From: Cellulosimicrobium sp. CUA-896
Lineage (GTDB): Bacteria; Actinomycetota; Actinomycetes; Actinomycetales; Cellulomonadaceae
Length of the DNA: 64,000 nucleotides
Direction of reading: 5' to 3'
Assembly: GCF_001942335.1 (NCBI RefSeq)
Contig: NZ_MKKH01000077.1
Location: 52,936 to 116,935, forward strand
This document shows positions 8,413 through 16,509 of the stretch, in pieces (positions within the stretch are counted from its first letter, which is position 1; each line of letters starts with the position of its first letter). Under the pieces are notes generated by a model, which saw only the letters and a program-made list of their open reading frames with translations, did no database searches and had not been told where the DNA came from. Both the position numbers and the translations under genes were made by a program.

Positions 8413-9582
8413 ATGCCGATGTCGCCGTCGCGCCCGTCCGCGACGCCGGGGCGCGACGTGACGGCGCAGGGACGCTTCCGCGACCTCAACCTCACGATGA
8501 TGCTGCCGGTGCTCGCCCTCGGCGGGGCGGTCGCCGTCGCTGTCGACGCCCGCACGTGGGCGGAGGCGGCGGTGCTCGCCCTCGGGGTCGTCGCGGCGCT
8601 GGTCGCGTTCGTGCGGTGGGCGGCGGGCCGGCTCCTCCCGGTGGCGCTCCCGTGCCTCGTCGTCGCCGCGGCCGTGTGGGCGTACGGGGCGCTGGTCGTC
8701 GAGAGCTCCACCGCGTTCTTCGGGGTCGCCGTGGTCGGCGGGCTCGTCGTCCCGCGCCTGCCGCGCCACCGCGTCGCGGGCGCCGTCGCGCTCGTGGGCT
8801 ACGTCGCCGCGGTCGGCGTGGTCCGGCTCGTCGTCGAGCCCCCCGTGACCACCCGGGACTTCCTCGCCTACGTGCTGCTGCCCACCGGCATCACGACCGT
8901 GGTCACGGCGCTGATGTTCCCCAACAAGCGCTTCTACGACGTCGTCCAGGAGCTCGAGGACTCGCGCGAGCGCGAGGCGGAGCTGGCCGTGGCGCGCGAG
9001 CGCATCCGGTTCGCGAGCGACCTGCACGACATCCAGGGCCACACGCTGCACGTCGTGAAGCTCAAGCTCGCGCTCGCGCGCCGGCTCGTGCACGTCGACG
9101 CCGACCGCGCCGACGACGAGCTGCGCGAGATCTACGCCCTCGTCGGCGACACGATCGACCGCACGCGGGACCTCGTGTACGCGCAGCGGCGCCTGAACCT
9201 CACGGCCGAGCTCGAGAACGCGAAGAACCTCTTCGAGGCCGCGGGGATCCGCGTGCGGGTCGAGCGCGACGGCGTGCCCGACGCGCGCACCGGCGAGCTG
9301 CTCGGCCAGGTGCTTCGCGAGACGACGACGAACGTGCTCCGGCACGCCCAGGCCACGCAGGTGCACGTCACCCTCACGGCGACGGGGATCACCGTCGTCA
9401 ACGACGGCGCGCCGCGCGGTCCGCTGCCCGGGCTCGGCGGTCTCGCCGCCCTCCGGGAGCGGCTGGCCGGCGCGGGCGGAGAGCTGACGGTGGCCCAGGA
9501 CGGCGGCCGGTTCACGACGTCGGCCACGCTCCCCGCGACCGACGCGGACCGGCGTCCGACCGCACGGCAGGAGACGCGATGA
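8413..9582 (+). CDS. Two-component sensor histidine kinase (HisKA_3, DesK/NarX type)
   Basis: 389 residues. The ATG at 8413 is favoured by the CGGAG site; a GTG at 8332 would run through the palindromes. Five or six membrane spans fill residues 25-170 without a large extracellular loop, as in intramembrane-sensing kinases. The dimerisation/phosphoacceptor site is His about 205 in DLHDIQGHTLHVVKLKLAL. The ATPase domain has the N box RETTTNVLRHA and a shortened G box GLGGLAALRERL. The last four bases overlap the regulator start (ATGA). It probably senses membrane-active compounds that the divergent ABC exporter handles. Confidence 0.92.
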   Translation: MPMSPSRPSATPGRDVTAQGRFRDLNLTMMLPVLALGGAVAVAVDARTWAEAAVLALGVVAALVAFVRWAAGRLLPVALPCLVVAAAVWAYGALVVESSTAFFGVAVVGGLVVPRLPRHRVAGAVALVGYVAAVGVVRLVVEPPVTTRDFLAYVLLPTGITTVVTALMFPNKRFYDVVQELEDSREREAELAVARERIRFASDLHDIQGHTLHVVKLKLALARRLVHVDADRADDELREIYALVGDTIDRTRDLVYAQRRLNLTAELENAKNLFEAAGIRVRVERDGVPDARTGELLGQVLRETTTNVLRHAQATQVHVTLTATGITVVNDGAPRGPLPGLGGLAALRERLAGAGGELTVAQDGGRFTTSATLPATDADRRPTARQETR

Positions 9583-10181
9583 CGACGGTCGTGCTCGCGG
9601 ACGACGAGGTGCTGCTGCGCAAGGCCCTCGGGGCGCTGCTGCCGCTCGAGGGCGACATCACCGTGCTCGCGGAGGCGGAGGACGGCGAGGCCGCCGTCCG
9701 CGCCGTCGCCGAGCACGAGCCGGACGTCCTCGTCATCGACCTCGAGATGCCCGGCGTCGACGGGCTCGCCGCGGTCGAGCGGATCCGCGCGGACCGGCCG
9801 GACCAGGTGATCCTCATGCTCACGCGGCACGCCCGGCCGGGGGTGCTCCGCAAGGCGCTGCGGCTCGGTGTCCAGGGCTTCGTGAGCAAGGCGGCCGAGC
9901 CGTCGCAGATCGCGTCGGTCGTCGCGGCGCTGCACGCGGGCCGGCGCTGGGTCGACCCGGACGTGTCCGCCCTCGCGCTCGTCGACGACTGCCCCCTGAC
10001 CGAGCGCGAGGTCGACGTCCTGCGCGCGACCTCCGACGGCTACTCGGTGGCCGACATCGCCGTCCGCCTGCACCTCGCCCAGGGCACGGTGCGCAACTAC
10101 CTGTCGAACGCGATGCAGAAGACGCAGACGCGCACGCGTCACGAGGCGGCGCGGTACGCGCGCGAGCACGACTGGTTGTAG
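9579..10181 (+). CDS. Two-component response regulator (NarL/DesR family)
   Basis: 200 residues. The receiver domain has acidic ADDE at residues 7-10, phospho-acceptor Asp54 in VIDLEMPG, Thr in LTRHAR and Lys in FVSKA. A LuxR-type helix-turn-helix follows: LTEREVDVLRATSDGYSVADIA, then GTVRNYLSNAMQKTQTRTR. The start overlaps the kinase stop (ATGA), so the two are co-translated. Its likely targets are the GTGAC palindromes at 8310-8346. It ends four bases before the convergent phosphatase gene. Confidence 0.95.
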   Translation: MTTVVLADDEVLLRKALGALLPLEGDITVLAEAEDGEAAVRAVAEHEPDVLVIDLEMPGVDGLAAVERIRADRPDQVILMLTRHARPGVLRKALRLGVQGFVSKAAEPSQIASVVAALHAGRRWVDPDVSALALVDDCPLTEREVDVLRATSDGYSVADIAVRLHLAQGTVRNYLSNAMQKTQTRTRHEAARYAREHDWL

Positions 10182-10185
10182 CGGC

Positions 10186-10613
10186 TCAGCGAGCGGCCGT
10201 CGCAACGCCCAGCGAGTCGAGCAGCGCGACGACGCGCTCGCGGACGCGTCGCGGATCGGCCGGACGGCGTCGATGCCCTGCCCCGCCGGGTCGTCGAGCT
10301 CCCAGTCCTCGTAGCGCTTGCCCGGGTAGTACGGGCACGCGTCGCCGCAGCCCATGGTGACGACGACGTCCGACGCCTGCACCGCCTCCGGCGTGAGCAC
10401 CTTCGGCTGCTGGCCGGTGAGGTCGATCCCGACCTCGCGCATGGCCTCGACCGCGACGGGATTGATGCGGTCGCCCGGCATCGACCCTGCGGACCGGACC
10501 TCGACGGAGCCGCCGCCGAGCTCGCGCAGGAACCCGGCGGCCATCTGCGACCGACCGGCGTTGTGCACGCACACGAACAGCACGCTGGGCCGGTACCCGG
10601 CGGTCGTCGTCAT
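10186..10613 (-). CDS. Low-molecular-weight phosphatase / ArsC-type arsenate reductase (frame broken near 10258)
   Basis: About 142 residues after repair. Cys15 and Arg21 in FVCVHNAGRSQMAAG form the phosphate-binding CX5R loop shared by LMW-PTP and thioredoxin-dependent ArsC. Downstream, VVTMGCGDACPYYPGKRYEDWELDDPAG matches the actinobacterial arsenate-reductase-like group, with extra cysteines for a redox relay. The frame fails after VRPIRD; adding one C gives RVRERVVALLDSLGV to the stop at 10186. No arsenite exporter or ArsR is adjacent, so arsenate reduction is possible but not shown. An alternative ATG lies at 10622. The 263 bases upstream hold no convincing gene. Confidence 0.85.
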
Positions 10614-10876
10614 GCGGACCATCCTCACGCACGACAGGGATGCTCGTCGATACGTGGCCTCACCGGCCGCGCCGGCCGCCGCATGCTCGTCGACCGTCGC
10701 GCGGCCGACCTCCACGTCGCGATGACGCGCGCGACCCGGCGCCTCGTCGTACTCTCGGGCGTGTCGTCCACAGCGGGGAGCTCTACCCCTTGGCATCCGG
10801 CCCGGTGAGCGGCACACTTACCAGGCCGCGGGATCGAACCGGTCCTGACTTCCGGGCAGCGGGGGGACGACGACGT

Positions 10877-11275
10877 ATGGACGCTCTGCGGTGGAGCGCG
10901 CTCGGCGACGGGGTGTACCGGGCAGAGGTGGACGGCTACGCGTACGAGATCTGCCACGACACCGACCTGGACACGTGGACGCTCGAGACGGGCGGCCGGA
11001 CGTGGCGCGCGCTGCCCAGCCTCGACGTCGCGCAGGAGGTCGCCGTCGTGGCGCACGAGGTCCGCGACAGCGACCGGGGGACGACCCGCTACCGCGTCGT
11101 GACGTCGTCCGGCGCGGTGCGCGGCGAGGAGTTCGGCGCGGTGGACGACGACGAGGCGCTCCAGGTGCTGCGCGCACGGCTGCGCTCGGGCAACCTGCCC
11201 CTGGCCCCGTTCCAGCTCTTGGCCGACGGCGGCCGCGTCGTCGGGTCCTGGCAGCGCGCCGTCGAGCTGCGCTGA
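10877..11275 (+). CDS. Hypothetical protein, 132 aa
   Basis: ATG at 10877 after a GGGGGGA stretch. The sequence begins MDALRWSALGDGVYRAEVDGYAY and has alternating beta-like segments (YEICHDTDLDTWTLE, TTRYRVVTSSG), suggesting a small beta-rich cytoplasmic fold. It has no signal peptide and no membrane span. I recognise no family. It stands alone between the divergent phosphatase and the reductase-domain gene 111 bp downstream. Confidence 0.7.
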   Translation: MDALRWSALGDGVYRAEVDGYAYEICHDTDLDTWTLETGGRTWRALPSLDVAQEVAVVAHEVRDSDRGTTRYRVVTSSGAVRGEEFGAVDDDEALQVLRARLRSGNLPLAPFQLLADGGRVVGSWQRAVELR

Positions 11276-11386
11276 CCCTCGCGCCCCCGGGAGCCGCCGA
11301 CCGATGACCGCGCGCTGCCCGGGCGGTCGACCCTCGCGAGACCGGCCGCCGGCCCGCGGCGGCCCCGCGTGGGAGGACGGGACGAC

Positions 11387-11998
11387 ATGGGCATCGTGAC
11401 GACCAGTGCGAGCGTGTCGCTGGACGGGTACATCTCCGGTCCGCAGGGCAGCGGCTTCGAGCACCTGTTCGCGTGGTACGACGGCGGGGACCACGAGTTC
11501 CCCAGCGCGAACCCCGGCGTCTCGTTCCGGCTGTCCGCGGCGGACCACGCCTACCTGACGGCCGCGATGGAACGCCTCGGAGCGCTCGTCGTGGGCCGCC
11601 GCCTCTTCGACCTGACCGACGGCTGGGGCGGTACCCACCCGCTCGACAAGCCCGTCGTCGTGCTCACGCACGCGGTGCCGCAGGAGTGGGTCGACGCGCA
11701 CCCGGGCGCGCCGTTCCGGTTCGTCACGGGCGGGATCGAGGACGCGGTCGCGGCCGGGCACGACGCGGCGGGCGGTCTCGACGTCGCGGTCAACGCGGGG
11801 GAGATCGCGAGCCAGGCGCTCGCGGCGGGGCTGCTGGAGGAGGTCGTGCTCGACGTCGTGCCCGTGCTGCTCGGCGGCGGCGTCCCGTTCTTCGGCGCGA
11901 TCGGCGCGGCGCCGCGGCTGCTCGACGGGCCGGACGTCACGCCGGGGGAGCGGGTGACGCACCTGCGCTTCCGCGTGCGGCCGCTCGACCCGGCGTAG
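11387..11998 (+). CDS. Dihydrofolate reductase family protein (RibD C-terminal domain)
   Basis: 203 residues. The ATG at 11387 lies ten bases after GGAGG; the in-frame GTG at 11369 sits on that site and is unlikely. The N-terminus IVTTSASVSLDGYISGP, then LGALVVGRRLFDLTDGWGG and PVVVLTHAVP, are typical of the RibD-C/YyaP group that binds NAD(P)H in the DHFR fold. The C-terminal LLEEVVLDVVPVLLGGGVPFFG completes the domain. The reaction of these stand-alone proteins is mostly unknown. The gene ends just before a repeat cluster that separates it from the convergent CDF exporter. Confidence 0.9.
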   Translation: MGIVTTSASVSLDGYISGPQGSGFEHLFAWYDGGDHEFPSANPGVSFRLSAADHAYLTAAMERLGALVVGRRLFDLTDGWGGTHPLDKPVVVLTHAVPQEWVDAHPGAPFRFVTGGIEDAVAAGHDAAGGLDVAVNAGEIASQALAAGLLEEVVLDVVPVLLGGGVPFFGAIGAAPRLLDGPDVTPGERVTHLRFRVRPLDPA

Positions 11999-12017
11999 CA
12001 CCTGAGGCTCGCGGCGC

Positions 12018-12103
12018 GAGCGATGCACTCCCGCTCGAATGATGCGCCCAGGAGTGCATCACTCGAGCCGGAGTGCATCACTCGGACGGAAGTGCATCAC
12101 TCG
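12018..12103. repeat. Cluster of 14-19 bp repeats between convergent genes
   Basis: One inverted copy (GAGCGATGCACTCC, 12018-12031) and three direct copies of its complement (GGAGTGCATCACTC at 12051 and 12070, GAAGTGCATCACTC at 12089) spaced exactly 19 bases apart. The first pair forms a hairpin with 13 of 14 pairs. The copies run into the end of the minus-strand CDF gene and supply its stop codon. Bidirectional termination or protein binding are both plausible. Confidence 0.75.
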
Positions 12104-12821
12104 ATGGCGGGCGCGGGGCGCAGCAGCCGTCGGAGCAGCCGCGCTCGGCAGCGGGACCCGCGTCGTCGTGCCCGACGAGCGCGGCGACGGGCGTGCAGCA
12201 CGCGTCACCGCGCCACGCCTCGACGCCCTCGCGGACGGCGAAGCCGGCGATGACGAGCGCCGCCAGGGGGTCGGCCCACGTCCAGCCGAGCGTGGAGTTG
12301 AGCACGAGCCCGACGAGGAGCACGGCGGACAGGTAGCTGCAGATCAGCGTCTGCTTCGAGTCCGCGACGGCCGACGCCGAGCCGAGCTCGCGCCCGGTGC
12401 GGCGCTCGAACCACGACAGGACGGGCATGACGACCAGGCTGACCGCGGCCAGCACGATGCCGACGGTCGAGTGGTCCGGCTCGGACGCGCCGAGCAGGGT
12501 GCGCGCCGCGTCGACCGTGACGAAGAGTGCGAGACCGAAGAACGACAGCGCGATGACGCGCATCGCGGTGCGCTCGCGCCGGTGCGGGTCGGGTGCGGCG
12601 AACTGCCAGGCGACGGCCGCGGCGGAGAGCACCTCGACGACCGAGTCGAGGCCGAACCCGACGAGCGCCGCCGACGACGCGACGCGACCGGCGGTGATCG
12701 CGACGACCGCCTCGACGGCGTTGTAGGCGATCGTCGCGCCGACGACCCACCGGACGCGCCGCTCGAGGACGGCGCGGCGCGCGGGCAGGAGGGGCCGCGG
12801 CCCGACGGGGAGGGACGTCAT
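12078..12821 (-). CDS. Cation diffusion facilitator (CDF) family metal exporter
   Basis: 247 residues. The ATG at 12821 overlaps the stop of the ArsR gene (ATGA). Spans include WVVGATIAYNAVEAVVAI, ALVGFGLDSVVEVLSAAAVAWQF, VIALSFFGLALFVTV and IVLAAVSLVVMPVLSWF. GFGLDSVVE and ADSKQTLICSYLSA carry the transmembrane metal-site region. The C-terminus has cysteine pairs (ACCTPVAA, GCCAPRP) rather than the usual cytosolic CDF domain, hinting at soft-metal binding. The last codons fall inside the 12051-12103 repeats. With the Cys-rich ArsR repressor upstream, the operon is likely for efflux of zinc, cadmium or lead. Confidence 0.9.
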   Translation of the reverse strand: MTSLPVGPRPLLPARRAVLERRVRWVVGATIAYNAVEAVVAITAGRVASSAALVGFGLDSVVEVLSAAAVAWQFAAPDPHRRERTAMRVIALSFFGLALFVTVDAARTLLGASEPDHSTVGIVLAAVSLVVMPVLSWFERRTGRELGSASAVADSKQTLICSYLSAVLLVGLVLNSTLGWTWADPLAALVIAGFAVREGVEAWRGDACCTPVAALVGHDDAGPAAERGCSDGCCAPRPPSSDALPSE

Positions 12822-13153
12822 GAGCAGGTGCACCCGTCCGGTCCGCAGCACGTGGGGTCGACCGCGACGACGAGCCGCAGGAGGTCGTCGAGCGCGGGCG
12901 CGAGGTGGGCGTCGGCGAGCCGGTACCAGGTGCGGCGGCCGTCGGGGATCGCCTCGACGAGACCGCAGCCGCGCAGGCACGCGAGCTGGTTCGACATGAC
13001 CTGGCGCGAGACGCCGAGCGCGTCCGCGAGGTCCGACGGGTAGGCGGGTGCCTCGCGCAGCGCGAGCAGGACCCGGCTGCGCGTCTCGTCCGAGAGCGCG
13101 TACCCCAGGCGCGCGAGCGCGGCGGTGTGCGTCAGCGTGACCGTCTCGACCAT
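12818..13153 (-). CDS. ArsR/SmtB family metal-responsive repressor (CmtR-like)
   Basis: 111 residues from the ATG at 13153. The winged helix is ALSDETRSRVLLALREAPAYPSDLADALGVSRQVMSNQLACLRGCGLV. Cysteines occur in ACLRGCGL and at the C-terminal tail CCGPDGCTCS (about 102-110), the pattern of CmtR, which binds Cd/Pb through recognition-helix and tail cysteines. It lies directly upstream of, and overlaps, the CDF exporter. The region around 13160-13195 contains AACGTGAATTCACGG, a palindromic stretch (CGTGAATTCACG) suited as its operator. Confidence 0.93.
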   Translation of the reverse strand: MVETVTLTHTAALARLGYALSDETRSRVLLALREAPAYPSDLADALGVSRQVMSNQLACLRGCGLVEAIPDGRRTWYRLADAHLAPALDDLLRLVVAVDPTCCGPDGCTCS

Positions 13154-13170
13154 GAGGGCGACAGTACACG

Positions 13171-13189
13171 CAAACGTGAATTCACGGAA
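13171..13189. promoter_or_regulatory. Palindrome upstream of the ArsR-CDF operon
   Basis: CGTGAATTCACG is a perfect 12-base palindrome inside 13171-13189, about 20 bases before the ArsR start codon on the minus strand. It is a natural candidate for autoregulation by the ArsR protein, since SmtB-family sites are AT-centred inverted repeats in the promoter. Confidence 0.5.
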
Positions 13190-13200
13190 CGGTGAACCCG

Positions 13201-14016
13201 TCAGGCGTCGAGCGGTCCCCGGACCACGGAGTCGCCCGAGTGGGCGGGGTCGCCGTCGAAGTGCTCCTCGGAGACGTCGACGACCGGGAACGCCGCGAGG
13301 TCGAGGCCGTCGGGGACGTCGAACCGCCCCTCGGAGCCCTCGAGCACGCCGAGGCTCACGAGCCCGCTGACGTCCTCGGCGAGCAGCCAGACCTCGCGGT
13401 ACGTGCCCTCGGGCGCGGGCGCGTCGACCGACACGACGACCTGCCGCGTCCCGTCCGGCGCCTCCTCGACGCGCGCCTGCCCGCTCGCGCCCGTCCACGC
13501 GGGCAGCGCCTCGAGGTCGGCGGTCGCGAGCGTCGTCTCGGGCGGCTCGGTCTCCCGGCGCTCCCACCAGACGCCGCCCGCGACGCCCAGGAAAAGCGCG
13601 AGGCACGCCGCGGCCGCGACCGGCAGCCAGGCACGCGGTCGACGGGACGCCAGCGGCACCACGCTCGCGCCGGTGTGCGGGAGGTCGGGTGTCGGCTCGC
13701 GCTCGGCCGGCAGCGGCGCGGTCCCCGCGTCCGCAGGGGCGACCGCGTCGGCCTCGGCCTCGGACTCGGCGTCGGTCTCGGCCGGAGCCGCGAGCCCGAG
13801 CCCCAGCTCGCCGCGCACGGCGTCCCAGACGCGCGGCGCGGGCGCCACGAGGTCGCGGTCCCGCTCGGCCGACCGTGCGACGTCGGCCACGACGGCGAGC
13901 TCGCGCACGGAGGCCGAGCACGCCGGGCAGGAGTCGAGGTGGGCGCGCGCGGCGTCGTCGAGCACGTCCTCGCCGAGCGCGAGGAGCGCGAGGTCCTCGT
14001 CATCGATGTGCTGCAC
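13201..14016 (-). CDS. Anti-sigma factor with zinc-finger domain (RskA-like)
   Basis: 271 residues, starting at a GTG (14016) 17 bases inside the end of the sigma gene. The N-terminal ZAS motif is His26-x3-Cys30-x2-Cys33 (HLDSCPAC), which clamps the sigma factor. A variable acidic region follows, then one membrane span ([22 protein letters not shown], about 150-171). The extracellular C-terminal domain (about 180-270) resembles RskA, with [20 protein letters not shown]. Signal-driven proteolysis of such proteins releases the sigma factor. It is the last gene of the DUF4397-sortase-sigma operon, so the stimulus may concern the cell surface. Confidence 0.92.
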   Translation of the reverse strand: MQHIDDEDLALLALGEDVLDDAARAHLDSCPACSASVRELAVVADVARSAERDRDLVAPAPRVWDAVRGELGLGLAAPAETDAESEAEADAVAPADAGTAPLPAEREPTPDLPHTGASVVPLASRRPRAWLPVAAAACLALFLGVAGGVWWERRETEPPETTLATADLEALPAWTGASGQARVEEAPDGTRQVVVSVDAPAPEGTYREVWLLAEDVSGLVSLGVLEGSEGRFDVPDGLDLAAFPVVDVSEEHFDGDPAHSGDSVVRGPLDA

Positions 14017-14656
14017 CGTCCACCTCCAACCTGTCTCGCAGCCGGATCAGGCTCCGTCTGACGTGGCTCTTGACCGTACCCAGCGGCAGGTCGAGCTCCT
14101 CGGCGATCTGCACGTGCGTGAGGTCGCGGTAGAACGCGAGCTCGAGGATCGTGCGTCCCGGGTCGCCCAGCCGCCGCAGCTCGTCCGCGACGAGCACCCG
14201 GTCCGCGACCTGGTGCACCTCGTCCTCCGTCACGACAGGGTTCGGAGCGGACGACGCGGCGGCTTGCTCCGAGCGCCGGGCCCGCGTGCGCGCCTCGTGC
14301 GCGTCGGCGACCGCGTGCCGCGTGATGCCCATGAGCCACGCCGGGAGGCGCGCCCGCCCGGCGTCGAACCGGTGCCGGCCGCGCCACGCCGAGACGAAGA
14401 CCTGCTGCGTCACGTCCTCGGCGTCCGTGCGGTCCCCGAGCGAGCGCAGCGCGACCGTGTGGACCAGCGTCGACCACCGCCGGTACGCCTCCGCGAGCGC
14501 CTCCTCCTCGCCGTCGGCGAAGCGACGGCCCAGGAGGGCGACGTCGACGTCGGCGTCGTCGACCGCGGCGTCGGTGGGCTTCAGGACGAGTCCTCCGTGC
14601 TGGGATCCGTCCCCGCGTCGTGCGGGGTGGTGCGTGCGCCGATCGTAGACCGTCAC
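14000..14656 (-). CDS. ECF RNA polymerase sigma factor (SigK-like)
   Basis: Region 2 has [41 protein letters not shown]. Region 4 has [23 protein letters not shown]. The GTG at 14656 overlaps the sortase stop (GTGA) and gives about 218 residues. However, the conserved part begins only after a perfect GGAGGA at about 14595-14590, followed six bases later by CTG (14584), so a CTG start giving about 194 residues is a real alternative. It pairs with the anti-sigma gene overlapping its 3' end. It presumably directs envelope genes, perhaps this operon. Confidence 0.92.
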   Translation of the reverse strand: MTVYDRRTHHPARRGDGSQHGGLVLKPTDAAVDDADVDVALLGRRFADGEEEALAEAYRRWSTLVHTVALRSLGDRTDAEDVTQQVFVSAWRGRHRFDAGRARLPAWLMGITRHAVADAHEARTRARRSEQAAASSAPNPVVTEDEVHQVADRVLVADELRRLGDPGRTILELAFYRDLTHVQIAEELDLPLGTVKSHVRRSLIRLRDRLEVDGAAHR

Positions 14657-15359
14657 GCGCCCGGCGTCCGCTCGGCGGTGACCACCACGTTCTCCGTGTA
14701 CGAGCGCTGCCCCCGGTCCCACCTCCCTCCGCACGTGACGAGGACGAGCCGCGGGGCGCCGGCGCGGTCGAACACCGTCGTCGCGGGGAACTCGCTCTTG
14801 GGGATGCTCTCGATGCCGGTCACGGTGTAGCGGTGCGTCGTCCCTGCGGCGTCGACGACGTCGACCGCCGCGCCCTGGCCGACCTCCCGCAGCGTGGCGA
14901 ACGGGCCGACCTGCACGGGGTCGTCGACGTGCGCGGCGACGACCGTCGCTCCGGCGGCGCTCGCGGGTGCGGGGCCGTGGCGGTACCAGCCGGCCGTGAG
15001 CGCGTCGCCGGGGAGCGCCATGCGGCCCTGGTCGTCGACGCCCTCGGGGACGACGGGCATGTCGATCCCGAGGTCGGGGACGACGACGCGGACGGGGGCG
15101 GGCGGCGCGGGGGCGGGGGTGTCCCGAGCGGGACGGACGGGCACGTCGGGCCGCACTGCTGCGGCCGACGGCGCCTCGTCCGTCCCGCCGGTCTCCGGGC
15201 CCGGGGCAGGTGGCCGGGCGGGAGCGCCCGCCGCCGGGTCGTGACCCCCGGCGGCGGGCCGGTCGCGGGTGCAGGGGAACACCCGCCGACGACCAGGACG
15301 AGCCCCGCGAGCGCCGCGACGAGCACCCCGCCGCGGCGTGCCGCGAGGCGCGTCCTCAT
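14653..15359 (-). CDS. Class F sortase (frame broken between about 15215 and 15290)
   Basis: The ATG at 15359 overlaps the DUF4397 stop (ATGA). The N-terminus is a membrane anchor or lipoprotein-like signal ([17 protein letters not shown]). The catalytic domain then reads [16 protein letters not shown], His in VVAAHVDDP, Cys in [11 protein letters not shown] and Arg in [12 protein letters not shown], the H-C-R triad of sortases in the short class F arrangement. Signal and domain are in different frames; length 707 is one short of a multiple of three, so one missing base restores about 235 residues. Class F members are common in actinobacteria; no LPxTG substrate is evident nearby. Confidence 0.88.
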
Positions 15360-16242
15360 GCGGACCGGTGCGTCGTCGCGTGCACGGCCTCGCGGTCGTG
15401 CTGCTCCCGGCGGGCGCGGACGAGCATGACGCCCGCACCGACGAGGAGCAGTCCGACGAGGCTCGCGCCGAACGCGATCGCGACGGTGGTGAAGGTGCCG
15501 CTGGGGGTGGTCGCGGCGGCGAGGCCGGACTCGCCCGCCGGGACGCCGGACGGTGCGGAGTGCAGGCCCTCGACGGTCTGGGTCGCGAGGGCGAGGTTGC
15601 CGGCGTCGAGGCTGCCCCACGCGTAGGCGATGGTGTTGACGCCCTCGGCGACGGTGAGGTCGGCCGGGCCGAGCACCGGGTCGGTGGTGCCGGCGGCGGC
15701 GATCGTCGCGGAGACCGTGCCGGCGGGCAGGTTCAGCACCGACTCGTCGGGGTTCTCGAGGCCGGAGACGACGCCTGCCCACCGGCGAGGACGTCGACGG
15801 CGGGTGCGGCGGCGACGTGCCGGACGGTGAGGCGGCCCTCGCCGGCCGCGGTGGCCGACGTGTCGTTGGTGAACAGGGTCGCGGTCGGCTGGCCGCCGGC
15901 GTCGAGGTGCGCGACGGCGGTGTAGTTCCCGTCGGCCTCGAGCGGCAGGTCGACGGGGCCGATCACCGGGGAGCTGGTGTCGGTGGCGTCGGGTGCGGTG
16001 ATCGCGACGCTGTACGTGCCCGGGGCGAGGTCGAGCGGCCCGGCGAGGTCCCCGGGCTGGAAGTCGTCGAGGGTGAGCTCGTCGTTGACCCAGACGTCCA
16101 CGGGGGTGTCCGGCACGCCGTGCAGGACGGAGAGCGCGGCGTTGCCCTCGGTGGCGGCCGTCGCGGGGGCGGCGAACGCCCCGATGGCGACGAGTCCGGC
16201 GGCGCCCGCGAGCGCGGCGGTGCGTCGTGCGGTGCGGTGCAT
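15356..16242 (-). CDS. DUF4397 surface protein with C-terminal membrane anchor (frame broken near 15780)
   Basis: ATG at 16242 with GGAGGA seven bases upstream. Signal peptide residues 1-29 end in ATA. Two DUF4397 beta-sandwich repeats follow: ALSVLHGVPDTPVDVWVND to about residue 125, then LTVRHVAAAPAVDVLAGG onward. The C-terminus has a span (VAIAFGASLVGLLLVGAGVML) and a basic tail (RARREQ), the layout of a wall- or membrane-anchored protein but without a clear LPxTG. The second repeat is frame-shifted after VLAGG; one missing base restores about 295 residues. Four-base overlap with the sortase suggests it could be the sortase's partner. Confidence 0.88.
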
Positions 16243-16348
16243 GGTGTCCTCCAGGTGTCGGGCCCGGTGGCCGGGCGCGATGTGCTGCTGACACCCGGTA
16301 CTTCCGCCGCAGGGGCCGGATCGGATGCACCGTCGCACCGCCACGTTG

Positions 16349-16377
16349 TTGACAGCGATGTCAAGCCCGCGCAGACT
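16349..16377 (+). promoter_or_regulatory. Promoter with overlapping palindromic operator for the GH43 gene
   Basis: TTGACA-GCGA-TGTCAA (16349-16364) is a perfect inverted repeat. Its left arm is also a consensus -35 box, followed after 17 bases by CAGACT (16372-16377) as a weak -10. LacI-family repressors of actinobacterial polysaccharide genes bind palindromes of this kind, so induction by an arabinan/xylan-derived sugar is likely. Confidence 0.6.
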
Positions 16378-16509
16378 GGTCGGGACCACGAACCGCGCAG
16401 CCCGGGGCCCTGCCTGCCCGGTCGCGCCCGCGAAGCGGCGGGCCCGACCTCGCGGTCGCGACCGGGCCCGTCCTCGACGACGTCGTCGAGGTCCCCGGAG
16501 GGAACACGC

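Noticed and set aside
10186..10613. Arsenic resistance operon
   Set aside because: Only the ArsC-type phosphatase is present; there is no arsenite exporter beside it, and the ArsR gene at 12818 belongs with a CDF exporter.
12051..12103. Possible CRISPR array from regularly spaced repeats
   Set aside because: The repeats are only 14-15 bases, the spacing of about five bases leaves no spacers, and no cas gene is in the window.
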